From Apricaphanius iberus (lineage: Eukaryota > Chordata > Actinopteri > Cyprinodontiformes > Aphaniidae), in the NCBI GenBank assembly GCA_028564705.1, contig JAPXFQ010001532.1, positions 496,001 through 560,000 of the forward strand: DNA of 64,000 bases. Direction: 5' to 3'. Of the stretch, positions 39,901-48,562 are shown in pieces. The notes beneath the pieces are model-generated. The model had not been told where the DNA came from. It ran no database searches and worked only from the letters and a program-made list of their open reading frames with translations. Positions within the stretch are counted from its first letter, which is position 1. The number at the start of each line of letters is the position of its first letter. The translations under genes were made by a program, and so were the position numbers.

Positions 39901-41640
39901 CGACATACTCAAGGACGATTGCTGATTTGAAAAACATACGTTCACATTTGATAGTGTTTCACAATCATAAGTACTCTGCCCCCTTTTCCCCGGTCCTGTC
40001 TCGCCTGAAACATTGGAAACCATTCACACTATATGCATTGATGTGAGTAGAATTTTGAAGCCATGTTTCAGATAAGCACAAAAAGTCCAAGTTTGACTTT
40101 GCTAGTAGAGGAACCAACTGTTCAGTTTTAGAAACGATACTTCGGATATTTAGGTGACCACCCAAAAGCCCTCTTGTTTTCCGAGTCGGATCCCAAACAA
40201 CCTTTGCATGATTCACAGTATGAAAAGTTTTAAGAGAGAATTATTTTTAACAGCAGGATCGATGCATCGAACGTCGTTAGGAGCGGAGGTTTTAGGCTGA
40301 CATTCCCCTGTTAGCTCCTTTGTGCTTGCTAGCTCGTTGAAATTTATGGCTGAGGCATCTAATCCAGTTAGAGGGATACTAGGTACGGATCTTCCACAGA
40401 AACTCACCACCTTGGGCATTTTAATAACAGTTGCCACCGGAGGGAGTTTGGCACCAATGAGCTGTGATGCGCTCCGAGTGACCAGTGGTCCTGGGTTCAG
40501 TTGTACATCCCCAGATAGCAGCAGAAGGAGGAGTAGTACGCTGTGGATCTTGTGTGTTGGAGAGGTGAGTCCTCGCTGTTTTTTCTGGTTATGGTGGTCA
40601 ATCGTGGCACAACCATTGCGTAAAATAGACGAGTAGATTGCATTGAGTCCAGGCAGGTTGTGGTGGTAAAATACAGCCCGAGTGTTTGCGGCAAAGTTTG
40701 GGTGCTGGTCATGAAATTAGAATATCATGAAAGGGTTGTGTATTTCAGTAATTCCATATCAAAAGTGAAACTTGTATATTATACTCATTCATCACACACA
40801 AACTGTTTCAGATATTTCTTTCTTTTAATTTTGATGATTATAACTGACAACTAAAGAAAGTCCAGAATTCAGTATGTCAGAAAACACACCACTGTGTGTA
40901 AAAAATGAATCTTACATACGATATCTTTATGATGATTTTACATTTTTGAAAAGCTAACACACGAACACAATAATTTCAGCCTAACCACTTTTATTTTCTA
41001 GCCAAGAGCCTTTTGTTTAGAGTAGGTTGTTATCTGGGCCAACTCTGGCTCAGGAGTTCAGAGTTTGACTTGTAATCGGGGGCTTGCCCATTCAAGCAAC
41101 GTTGGCTACAACCTAGCTTACCATCACCACTGTGTGAATGTGAGCATGAATGGGTGAAAGACCGAGCATAGTGTAAAGCACTTTGGTGTCCGTAGGGACT
41201 AAATAAAGCCTATACAAGAACAGGCCATTTACCATCTTATTCGGCTTCACTTGTGCTGATCATTTCACTAAAAGGTTATTAAGTTATCAGAAACAGGTGA
41301 AAACTTGCAATGTTAAAGGTTAGCCACAAGAGGGCAGTGTATATAAAGATAAGATGGCTTTAACAGAGCTCATCAGGTCTGCTCATCTGTCATATTCAGT
41401 AAGATCTCTGTAAGGGAATAATATGCATGTTTTTCATGTTAAATCTTCTGTCAGTCACATGTTTTACTGCGTTCAGTCCATATACTGAACCTGATTGTGC
41501 GTTTCAGACGCAGGACAGATGTCCCTGGCTGAGGTGGCTCTGAACATCCTTTCTCTTCTGATGAAGGAGCAGTGGAGCTGGCTGTGTTCTGAAAACGTTC
41601 AGAGGACTGTCAGGCTGCTGTTTGGAACTCTCATAAACAG
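15785..41640 (+). CDS. snx19: Sorting nexin 19 (10 exons, 3' end missing)
   Basis: Ten exons, all with GT/AG boundaries and compatible phases, give 845 codons. SNX19 is an endosome/ER-associated sorting nexin. Order of parts: two hydrophobic membrane segments (residues about 10-50), the PXA domain (about 70-250), an acidic low-complexity spacer (250-500), the PX lipid-binding domain (about 505-665, with RRYSEF and MPFGNMDSDKIEARK), and the start of the nexin C-terminal domain (about 800-845). The text PLSSPEGPVIIQNLRITGTI is a very strong match to vertebrate SNX19. The start is ATG in ACCATGG just before the membrane segments; mammalian proteins start further upstream, so the N-terminus is slightly shorter. 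The last coding exons (about 100 residues in mammals) were not found up to 64000. The introns hold many mobile elements, listed separately. Confidence 0.93.
16559..17435 (-). mobile_element. hAT element remnant with BED zinc finger (intron 1)
   Basis: The left end, ctagggttgtcacggtgtga, matches ends of fish ZBED-type hAT elements. At 17429-17170, minus strand, MMAEGG...KSEVWTYFGYLKNTEGQLIE continues to CPVCRK, the first Cys pair of a BED finger. After a one-base frame change it continues VSAKGSNTANLITHLRDHLP, with the His pair. The rest of the transposase is absent, so the element is internally deleted. No right terminus is identified. It lies antisense in snx19 intron 1. Confidence 0.65.
17842..18036 (+). 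CDS. snx19: snx19 coding exon 2
   Basis: 65 codons, acceptor CTTTCCAG, donor AAG|GTAAAA. It encodes the start of the PXA domain, including IRDFVTSWYSTVS and MAKELKRRSRHVDRK. Phase 0 at both ends. Confidence 0.9.
18113..19327 (+). CDS. snx19: snx19 coding exon 3 (large)
   Basis: 405 codons after a 76-bp intron. The first ~116 residues complete the PXA domain (HLETNTGRLVVRELITCNVF, LSDPDW). A long acidic, Ser/Pro-rich spacer of about 250 residues follows, poorly conserved in the family, then the conserved start of the PX domain (FEPLSSPEGPVIIQNLRITG and HPYTLYTIK). Donor AAA|GTAAGT. Confidence 0.92.
19957..20155 (+). CDS. snx19: snx19 coding exon 4 (PX domain)
   Basis: 199 nt, ending in phase 1 at AAAG|GTGGGT. 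It holds the PX core AYHMVNRRYSEFLNLQTRVE with the phosphoinositide-binding Arg of RRY. Between YETSV and AYH the loop is about 20 residues longer than I recall for the human protein, and consists of three imperfect repeats around SIQP/SIQT/SIQP. Confidence 0.9.
20796..22062. mobile_element. Harbinger-type element, GCCTGATTTATCA family, copy A (intron 4)
   Basis: The left end tgcctgatctgtcaaag and the right end ttttgataaatcaggcc are inverted repeats flanked by TTA on both sides (20793-20795 and 22063-22065), as expected for a PIF/Harbinger-type insertion. Internal blocks (attcaggtagatccaaagct, ctgcaacttgacatttatta) recur in the copy at 62271-63236. No intact transposase; a few short minus-strand frames near 21560-21766 are not recognised. 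Confidence 0.6.
22287..22693. mobile_element. MITE with GGCGTGTTTCC termini (intron 4)
   Basis: The left end ggcgtgtttccactatcaga, followed by acttcagggt, is matched by the inverted right end accctgaagttcccaatgct, followed by agaaacgtgcc. The inverted repeats are about 30 bp with a 350-bp GC-rich centre and no coding capacity. It ends 135 bp before exon 5. Confidence 0.65.
22829..22929 (+). CDS. snx19: snx19 coding exon 5 (PX domain)
   Basis: 101 nt, acceptor CTTTTAG, donor AAG|GTAATT. It encodes VKGPKKIFPDMPFGNMDSDK and EARKGLLETFLK, a near-exact match to the family. Confidence 0.93.
23014..23133 (+). CDS. snx19: snx19 coding exon 6 (PX domain end)
   Basis: 40 codons after an 84-bp intron. 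It encodes QLCAISEIANSEEMQEFLAL, then NTDARIAFVKKPFIVSRIDK. The donor AAG|GTTAAC is weaker than the others. Confidence 0.92.
24641..24765 (+). CDS. snx19: snx19 coding exon 7
   Basis: 125 nt, phase 0 in and phase 2 out. It encodes IVVNAIVDTLKTAFPRSEPQ followed by SPTEDNES. Donor CAG|GTAGGA. Confidence 0.92.
24857..25175. mobile_element. TTAA-flanked MITE (intron 7)
   Basis: Short inverted ends aggggacat and atgtgtcct are flanked by TTAA on both sides (24853-24856 and 25176-25179). TTAA duplication is the mark of piggyBac-like and Kolobok-like transposition. The 319-bp element has no coding capacity. Confidence 0.65.
25676..26270 (-). repeat. BEL/Pao 3' LTR
   Basis: 595 bp, matching the copy at 32314-32908 except for two T/G differences near 25855 and 26134. 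It includes a perfect 7-bp inverted repeat with a 2-bp spacer, ttagcat..atgctaa (25953-25968), and a second near-palindrome around 25998-26012. Confidence 0.95.
26300..32224 (-). pseudogene. BEL/Pao gag-pol polyprotein with two in-frame stops
   Basis: One frame runs from ATG at 32224 to the stop at 26300 (1,975 codons), broken by TAA at 29650-29648 and TAA at 29200-29198 with no frameshift. Order: an Ala-rich coiled-coil-like gag N-terminus, gag core (DRPENYWAWKASFCGSI), Cys/His knuckles (CPLHLKPHPLRKC; CYRC; CREC), protease (VVDEQSNKSLA), reverse transcriptase (FGVYHPRKPGQIRAVFDSSA; YVDDG), RNase H, and integrase with HHCC (HHIATLLVRYYHDRVAHQGR; CVTCLKLRG) and the catalytic core (GMDVFGPW; FRSDRGTNF; HMGGAWERMIG). 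The first stop lies between protease and RT. The second lies in a local duplication inside the RT. The element as it stands should make gag-protease only. Confidence 0.93.
29190..29230 (-). repeat. 30-bp tandem duplication creating a stop in the BEL RT
   Basis: Read on the minus strand, gatttaaacaactc occurs twice, separated by a diverged copy, tgattaaacaaccact. The frame is kept (30 bp) but the diverged copy supplies TAA. The duplicated codons read DLNNS, the site that normally joins directly to LLGVL in this family. Confidence 0.75.
32314..32908 (-). repeat. BEL/Pao 5' LTR
   Basis: 595 bp, matching the 3' LTR apart from two bases. On the minus strand it begins TGTTTTGCTCC. An 89-bp leader separates it from the gag start at 32224. 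Confidence 0.95.
33194..33287 (+). CDS. snx19: snx19 coding exon 8
   Basis: 94 nt, acceptor AATCCTAG, donor ACA|GTACGT. With exon 7 it gives RSRLKLSGKGIPFMNGSD, matching the family text after the PX domain. A competing upstream AG at about 33161 would give an immediate stop, which supports the chosen acceptor. Confidence 0.8.
33445..33595 (+). CDS. snx19: snx19 coding exon 9
   Basis: 151 nt, acceptor CTCCTCAG, donor ACG|GTAAGG. It encodes VFNGMSLVDLQAFITEKETL followed by a Gly/Arg-rich linker. It aligns with the family segment before the nexin C-terminal domain. Confidence 0.85.
33596..34079. other. Intron 9 start, nothing recognised
   Basis: AT-rich intron without coding signal or clear repeats. 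Confidence 0.4.
34080..34327 (-). mobile_element. Harbinger-type element, copy B (truncated, intron 9)
   Basis: It reads as the reverse of copies A and C: gttctcctcccaatattttg, gcatattcatcaggggc and the end ttgataaatcaggccc followed by TTA. The other terminus is missing. Confidence 0.55.
34328..35781. other. Intron 9 stretch with minor repeat text
   Basis: A short piece at 34735-34795 (ggctatcggcc, atggatatcggacccc) looks like the end of another dispersed repeat. Nothing else is recognised. Confidence 0.3.
35782..36690 (+). mobile_element. Tc1-like transposon, 5' half (intron 9)
   Basis: The left end acagtagcacaaaaaagtat, then tgcatgttatcccacttaaa, matches a fish Tc1-like family related to the one at 6890. 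The transposase start MAKTKSCQ is at 36133, followed after 15 codons by a stop. Decayed HTH-region text continues to about 36640. The catalytic domain and right end are missing. Confidence 0.65.
36691..37567. other. Intron 9 stretch, nothing recognised
   Basis: A 119-codon minus-strand frame lies at 37208-36849 but matches nothing I know. I see no repeat termini. Confidence 0.3.
37568..37604. repeat. (CA)n microsatellite
   Basis: Near-pure CA run of about 15 units, followed at 37638-37656 by further CA-rich text. Confidence 0.9.
37935..40712 (-). pseudogene. Degenerate CR1/L2-type LINE (intron 9)
   Basis: On the minus strand, in order: a 5' segment of unclear identity (40712-40213); apurinic endonuclease pieces (LNIRSIVSKTEQLVPLLAKS with LDFLCLSETWL at 40150-40060; IIGLYRPPTANDTFY and GDFNVNW near 39860-39750); RT fingers and palm (QFGFRKHHSTETAILHLTEQ; FLDLSKAFDTVNHS at 38600-38560); the YADD box at 38537-38526 in another frame; and the C-terminal LINE tail (FLHAFIFAHIAYCTTCWG at 38190-38140). 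Motif A and YADD are almost adjacent, so about 200 bp of palm is deleted. Many frameshifts. Antisense to snx19. Confidence 0.8.
38928..38944 (+). repeat. Poly-G run
   Basis: Seventeen consecutive G, inside the decayed LINE. Confidence 0.9.
40697..40890. repeat. Fragment of a Tc1-like transposon end
   Basis: The text gtcatgaaattagaatatca, gtatttcagtaattccat and ttttgatgattataactgac is a phrase I know from the termini of a fish Tc1-like family. Only one end is present. Confidence 0.5.
41045..41230 (+). repeat. SINE-like repeat
   Basis: The text gtgtgaatgtgagcatgaat, gtaaagcactttggtgtccg and caggccatttaccat belongs to a common fish short repeat. A similar tail appears at 15490-15525. The class is uncertain. 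Confidence 0.45.
41508..41640 (+). CDS. snx19: snx19 coding exon 10 (last one found)
   Basis: 133 nt, acceptor GTTTCAG, donor CAG|GTAATA. It encodes AEVALNILSLLMKEQWSWLC and VRLLFGTLINR, the beginning of the nexin C-terminal domain. It ends in phase 2, so at least one more coding exon must follow. Confidence 0.9.
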
Positions 41641-44142
41641 GTAATATGTTATTTATAATATTTAATACTGCTGGAATGCTACGAAATGTTTCTGCAAGAG
41701 AGAAACTTGATTTCTTTCAGACTCATCCAATAAGACTTTCCAAGAAAAGCTCTCCAAACAAAAACTAAATAATTTCCCATCTGCCTTTCTTCTGCATAAA
41801 ATGCTGAGATTCTTGGCAGCAAAAGTCCTGCATATAAAAACTCACTGCTTGCTGGAATTTTGTTAGTTGGACTTATTGAAACAGGATTTCAGCTCCACAC
41901 TCAGGTTTACACTGGTCTCAGTAGTCTGAAGATTTTAACTCAAAGTTGGAAGTACTTTTTATAAATGTTGTAGACCCATCTGTATAACAATTAATAGTAT
42001 TATTGCTTTTAGGAAAGTATCTAGCTCACTTCATGTCCAAATCAGATCCAGCAGAGTAAAGGTGGTTCATTAATGTCTTTTTATGTTAACAATAATTCAG
42101 TTTTTTAAATGTTTTAGTCAATTTTGAAAGGATAAACGTATGTTGGCCATCATAAAAGGGAAATGGAATAAAATGAATAAATAGCCGCACACTGCTAATG
42201 CTCTGTAGAGCTGGATGGAAGTGGAGGTTTTCGCCCTCTTTCCTCTGATGTGACCGAGCCCAGACCCGAACCCAAGCATCCTTTCTAAATATCTGTCCGA
42301 GCCCGGCCCGGACGCGATGGACTGCAACTGTTGAAAAAATGTTTAATTACTATTATTTCTTTTAATTTTGCTTTTACAATCAGCAATAATCTGTGGTTCT
42401 TCTGGCAAACTGTGGTTACAGTTCTTTTTTCACAAATATATTACCATATTTCCCGCAAATAGCCAAACTAGAGACCTGGACTTAAAGTTTATGGTAAGTA
42501 AATGTGAAAAAGCATGGTGACTACAGAAATGCTTTAAAAACAAGGTTCATTTTGGTCTGAAATAGTAATAGGCAGGTATGAAATGGCAACCAATGGGTGT
42601 GAAAAGGCAAAGATGTAATGTTACATCTGGTGGAGCTTTAGCTTCCTCTGTGTGATCTCTGCAGGACATTTGTTTGGTTCGTTTAGGAGTGCCATTATTC
42701 TGGTTCCCTCTGCTCTTTGCTCTGATGCTGGACCACAGACTGTCTGATCAGATTTAAAATGTCCCAGCATGCCTCTGGCTTTCCCAACCTGAGTGGGCAA
42801 CTCTTCTGCTTTTCAAGTAAACTTAGAGTGAGCTGAAGGAGATTTCAGGAAGGATTTCTGCTGCTAATGAATGATGGAAACGTCTATGTTTTAGGGGACA
42901 GCTGTGTGTGCAGGCTGAGCCAGGACAGGACAAGGAGACACATGTTTCCTGGTAGAGATCCCAAGGAGAATGCTGTTTATGGGCTGCAGAGGAAATGCTG
43001 CTGACAGACCAGGCATTAGTCAAAAGGAGTCGATATTTTAGTTGTGCTTTTGCAGTGGTGACCACCCAGACAACAGCAGGACATTTCTGTCCCTTCAAGT
43101 CAGTGGTAAAGAAATCTTCACTAGGTAAAATGAGAACCTTGCTATCTGTTTCTGTTTATGTGGCACCTTTGTTGTAAAGTGCATCAGTGCACGTGCGTAC
43201 ATGCATGCCTGCAGGGTTCGACCCCGACATCAATTCCTCAAGCATATGCCACAGATGGTTTTAGCTCCCACTATCCTCAGCATGCAGACAGTTTTCTGTG
43301 AGCTCACGTTCTATAGGGTGTCAGAACCTGAGGATTGTGTCCCTGTATCAATGCTGAGAGCACTATTTAAGAAGTGCCACCCAGCAAGCAGAAAGGCCCT
43401 GTGCTTGTTGTTTTCTCCCTCTGTGTTAGACAGCAGGGTGTCAACGATAAGCCGACCTGTCCGAGTCTGGCCGTTTCCTCTCCTCATAGATCCTTAAAAC
43501 AGAACAAGACAAATCATATTGTCTCATTAGAAATTCCAGGCTTTCATTTCCTTTATTTCATTTCCATTCAAAAATAAATGAGAATTGTTATGTCTGTGCA
43601 GACCATGATTCAGCCACCAACCGTTTCACTTTAAGGGTTGGTGTATTAATGCTGATTTTCATTATATGTTTTTTTGTTGTTGTTTTTGCTACACAAACTC
43701 TTTTGTATAAAATCACCAATAGTGAACCAAAGGTGAAAATTCACAACCAAAAGAACATGTGGAAGGGCAGGACAGAGACTGAACCTAGCTACTAATCTTT
43801 AGAATGCTCATTAAAGTTCATTTTTGTGTTTAAACTGGATAAAAAACAAAAGCTAGCCAAATGCACCAGGCTTTAGGATTAGATGGCCCTGAATCCGTTT
43901 GGTTTGGTGTGGAGCATAGTAAGCTATTCTATAAACCTCACATTGGAACTTACTTTTCAGCTGAATCAGGAAGTGCTGTGGAAGTTTTTCTATAATCTGA
44001 CAGCTAATCAGTGGGAAGCAAACAGCAGCTCCAGGCAGAGGAAACTTTATCCTCGTTGGTTGACTGCATGTGCCATATGTCGTTCAGAATTTAATTTATT
44101 TAATAGAGAAAGTGTGAGTGATGAAGTCGGATCAGGGTCTGT

Positions 44143-44182
<40 letters not shown>

Positions 44183-45616
44183 CATAAGAGGCTGAAAAAG
44201 CCATCTCCTGCTCCTATAAAAGGGGTTGGAGAGGTCTGCTTTGTGATATGTCTGTTTTTCATGCATTAGAAGCTGAGCCACTTCATGATGACTGTAGTTT
44301 GTTCCACTCACAGTCAGGATGGAAAATGCAGCTTGAGCCAAACTGTTGTCAGTGTCTCGTAAATAAAGGAATAGTTGCTTCTCTTATTGGCTAACAGGCT
44401 TCAGCACAAAGACAAAGAAAGTGGCCGTAGAAGCTGACTGGTTAATATATCAGCTTTGTAAACGGATGCATTCAAACCTTTTTGATTTGATAAACTCTAT
44501 GATCAACTAATACATTCTCCTTCCTCTAGCTGTAATGCCCAGCAATGAGGTGGAGAAATGATGATGATGCATTACATCCACTGGAAGAGAAGTTTAGGGC
44601 CCTGCTGATAGGCTGTGGTTGGTTACATCAGGAATGATTCTACAACGAACGTCTCATGCACACGTTGGAATTTATTGATCTTCTGCATCAAAATGAAACT
44701 TACCAGGCTTTTCAACCTTTTAGTTCCAGAATCATTTCCTTCGCAGTGGCAGCGTGTTGGCGAAACTTTAGGTTCAGATTTTACAGTTTCTTTCTCTTTT
44801 ATCAAACAGGCTGTTGCAACAGGACAGTGATCTCGGCTCTACTTAATATTTGTGCACTCTGCTTAATACCTGGATCTGTGCTTGGAAACACATTTCCATG
44901 GAGCGTTGAGGAGAGTGGACCCAGCATTACCTCTGCAGCTTGCTAACAGACACTGAAGTTGTTTGAGTCTCTGCTATATGTAGCATTTTGACACTGTGTG
45001 GATTAGACATCAAATCTGACATGTACACCTCAGTCCTGTTCTCTGTACCAATTCACCAAATATTTCACTGCACTAGAGTCCATATGGCACTGCTGTTCTA
45101 GCCACATCCAGCAGCTGTTATATAATGACCCGATTCGTTATTTTTACTCTAAAACAGCGTATTAATACTTCCATACACAATTTGAACGGCACGGTGAGTC
45201 CTCGCTGACAGCTTAATGATGCAGGGTAGAGTGAAGAAGGGCTGTTGGAGGGATTTAGACTCTGTCAGCAGTTGTCATGGAGAATGCTTCTGCTCATTCT
45301 TTTTCTGCTACTCTGACTCTCCTTCTGTTAGGCTCTTCATTAAAATCACGAGATCTCAGGCTGACACCCAGCGGTCTGCTTGGGTTACACCAGTGGTGAA
45401 CTCTTGTCTTGGCTCCAGTTGAAGTGGTTTCCAGCGCTCTGCTGAGCTGTTCAGCCAATGACCACATTGAGTTATTTGGAGGATTGTGAAGCTGGTGGTT
45501 GGAGCTCTGATGATGACGAAATGTTAGCAGGAGTTGTTCCTTCATAGGATGTCTCATTCAAAGACCAGTCTTGTTCCGTTTTTCACTTTGAGATGGCAGC
45601 CTTGCAGGTGTGAGCA
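41641..45616. other. Presumed snx19 intron 10, no genes recognised
   Basis: I looked for the rest of the nexin C-terminal domain and did not find it. A GC-rich stretch at 42235-42320 (cccgaacccaagcatcc, cccggcccggacgcgatgg) resembles the end of a dispersed repeat. A TG microsatellite at 44145-44181 is listed separately. Confidence 0.35.
44145..44181. repeat. (TG)n microsatellite
   Basis: About 17 near-perfect TG units. Confidence 0.9.
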
Positions 45617-45620
45617 TTAA

Positions 45621-46432
45621 AGGGGATTTTTGTTTCAACCCGCACCTTATTTATAGCATGCACTATGTTTATTTACTCCCAATATTTTGGTGCGACTTGA
45701 AGTTCTTCAGGACATGGTTAGATCCATTAGTGATGAGCGTATATCCATATAATGGGACTTAATGGGGCAGCCAAATTGCAGCCTCTAAAAAAGACGTCAT
45801 CTACTGCAAACCTCCTTCATTTCATCAATGTTTTGTTATGGGTCACTAGCTCTATTCTCTTGTAAGCATCGGAGCATCTTAGAGGTGCTTTGTTGTTGTC
45901 TGCAGGAGTGTTTTACAGGCTTTTAATCTAACTTCCACCACTGCCGTGCTCCGTCCCAGTTGTAGTCTGAGCAGGACTATCACTGTGTGCTCTATGACGG
46001 TGAGTTAGAAGAACTTTCTGCTGCAGACATTGTGTTTCCAAATTGCACAAACAAAATGACCAAGTGGGCTAAGTTCACCTTTCCTAGGCTCCCTTTCCAC
46101 AGCCTAATTACACTACAGCTGCGACATAATTGAAATTGCTTTGGATTAAAAGCCTTTAAAAACCCCTGCAGACAACAACACTGCACCTCCTTCTGAACTC
46201 CCAGGGGAATAGTGCTTTGATGAAATAAAGGAGTTTTGTGAAAGATAAGGCCTTATTTAGAGGCTGACCTTTGGCTGCCCATTGACTCCCATTATATGGA
46301 TATACGCTGATTACAAATGGATTTAAACTTCTCCTGAAGGACATTGAGTGGCTCCAAATTCATCCAGGTGAGTCAATGAACTTAATGCATGCTAAAAATA
46401 AGGTCCAGGTTGCAAAAAAACGAGCTTCCCCT
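45621..46432. mobile_element. Foldback element with long inverted arms, TTAA target
   Basis: The left arm from 45621 and the reverse complement of the right arm to 46432 are similar over about 320 bp. Matched landmarks include aggggat/tcccct ends, ttatttatagcatgc, gcgtatatccatataatggg, gcagccaaa, agcctctaaa and gttgttgtctgcagg. TTAA flanks both ends (45617-45620 and 46433-46436). A unique core of about 130 bp (45953-46085) separates the arms. No transposase. A second, diverged copy lies at 9950-11905 with the core in the opposite orientation. Confidence 0.75.
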
Positions 46433-46436
46433 TTAA

Positions 46437-47036
46437 CTAAGGGCGCTTTCACATGGTACGGGAGTCCGTACTCGGTCAAAATCCACTTATTTCGTACCAT
46501 GTGAACACAGACTGTACCGTGCCAGGATACGGCCAGAGAGACCTGCCTTGGAGGTAGTATCCGAGTCCAGGTACGGGCGGCCACGTACCATGTGAACACA
46601 ACCCGTACTCTGGCCGCACTCAAGACAATAGACGCGCTCCATGCGGAAATGACGACACCGCCGGCCGAAATTACAGAATCACCTCGCGACCATACAAATA
46701 CCAAAACAACGCGATTCAAGCATCCCACAGCAACACAGCAGATTACAAAACGGCGGGTTTACTACAACACTCACCCTGTAGATGGCTTCAGGTAGCAGCT
46801 GACCAGTAGACCAGTTTGTTTACATTCTAGGCTGTCGCTCGTTTTATGACGTCGGTACTTCTCACTCCCTTGTTTGTTGGAGAACTAAGACTTATTTGTA
46901 TACCGCCACCTGCTGTTTATTTGTAGTAAAACACTGGATTCAAATACGGGCAGAGATCCGTGACAAGTGAACAGAAAAAATTAGCATTTTCTCTGGCCGT
47001 TTTCTGGTACGGCCACACATGTGAAAACGGCCTAAA
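46437..47036. mobile_element. MITE directly abutting the foldback element
   Basis: The left end agggcgctttcacatggtac and the inverted right end gtacggccacacatgtgaaa, then acggcct, form terminal inverted repeats. Internal copies of gtaccatgtgaacaca add symmetry. GC-rich, about 600 bp, non-coding. The left end touches the TTAA of the neighbouring element. Confidence 0.65.
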
Positions 47037-48537
47037 TGGTGTTGGGGTAATTCATTTTTAGTTACTTTAGCCCTTTACAAAATGAGAGAAAATCATTTCA
47101 TACTCATAATCTATCATTTATTAAGTTATTTAATCTGTAAACAAAAGGTCATTGTACCTTTACACATTTAGCCCTATGGTGACCCAGTAGTGTAGAAAAT
47201 AAAAAAACACGATGCAACAGTGGAAGTTTATCATGACTTCCTTTTCAGACTTTTATTGTCATGTTTTGGCTTTTGCATTTTCAGTGGGTCTGATCATTCA
47301 ATCCTGTACGTTTGATTTAGTCTCCAAAATTTCCCTCAGGACAGCATAAACCATGTTTTCAGCCCTGTTAACATTTTTTCATGCCTTGTCTCTGAATAAG
47401 ACTCTGTTGATTCTTTATGACCGTGATGTGAAAATTAAATCTTACTCGGAATAACTGGACTCAGTAATGTTCATCTGTCCTAAATACTTCTGTGATTACA
47501 TTCCTACGATGTCCATTTTTGTTCTCCACTAATGTCGTTCCTTGACTCATGGAGCCTGGACAGAAAATCTGAGACGCCTGCTGGGAAGCCATAAGCTTCT
47601 CCTGTCAACAGGAATTGGCTTTCTGGCTGGGAGAGTTAGTGACCAGATAGCTGAGGCTCCCATGAACGATTTGGTGCTGGTGAGGAGAGGAGAGGGAAGG
47701 GAGCGTTGGATGTAAAAAGAGCTTGTTACATAATAAAGGTTGTTATCTGTCTAGCCCTGAAGAGCAGGGCGTTGTGGGACATCTGTGGACAGGCTGTTCC
47801 TGGGAGGAGACGAAGCCAGACCAAGTCCTCGTGGTGGGATCAGGCTGTCTGACGGTTTCTATCTCACATCATGTAGAGGTCAACACCAGGTCTGCTAAGG
47901 TGTCTCTATGCTGCTTGTACAGGTCAATAGTTCTTTTCCACAGCCTTTTTTCTGAGACAGACATCATCTGTTACTGGGTTGTTGCAGGTTGAGATTTCTT
48001 TTCTCTGCTGCTATGTAACGCCCTCAAGGGGATATCATAGGTCATCCATGAAACAGGACATCATCATCACCTCAGTGTGCCAACAATTAACCCCAGCCGC
48101 CTCCCTGTGTATTCATCCTTATTTGGCGCTGTAGAGACTTGTTATGTTGCTGAAATATTCCCTCGGCAGGACGTGTACAATTACACAGCTCATTATTGTC
48201 CATGGTGTTGATAAAGTTAGATGCTGGACGAGCGTTGCGTGCTTCAACACCACAGGGACGTCTGCAGAATTAACTCGGTAAGTGATAAACACGTGTCTGA
48301 ATAAGGAGAGTGGTGGGATGAAGTCATGCTGTGACCTCTTGGGTTCTCCACATCCACAGTGTCTGCTTTCAGCACTCACCTGAGATGTGCATCCAAAGGC
48401 ACACTTCATCCTCTGCCTCCAGAGACATGCTAGTGCACTGACATTTTCTAGTGGGCTTAATTTAGCTCAAACAAGAAGACAAGGCTTCTTTTCATTGACC
48501 TTAAGTGGAACCTAAAACAAATCTGTCTGCAGTCTAA

Positions 48538-48562
48538 CACACACACACACACACACACACAC
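48538..48562. repeat. (CA)n microsatellite
   Basis: About 12 CA units. Confidence 0.9.

Noticed and set aside
44047..44341. Frames with THTHTH or VCVCVC runs
   Set aside because: Translations of the TG microsatellite; the same applies near 37600 and 51880.
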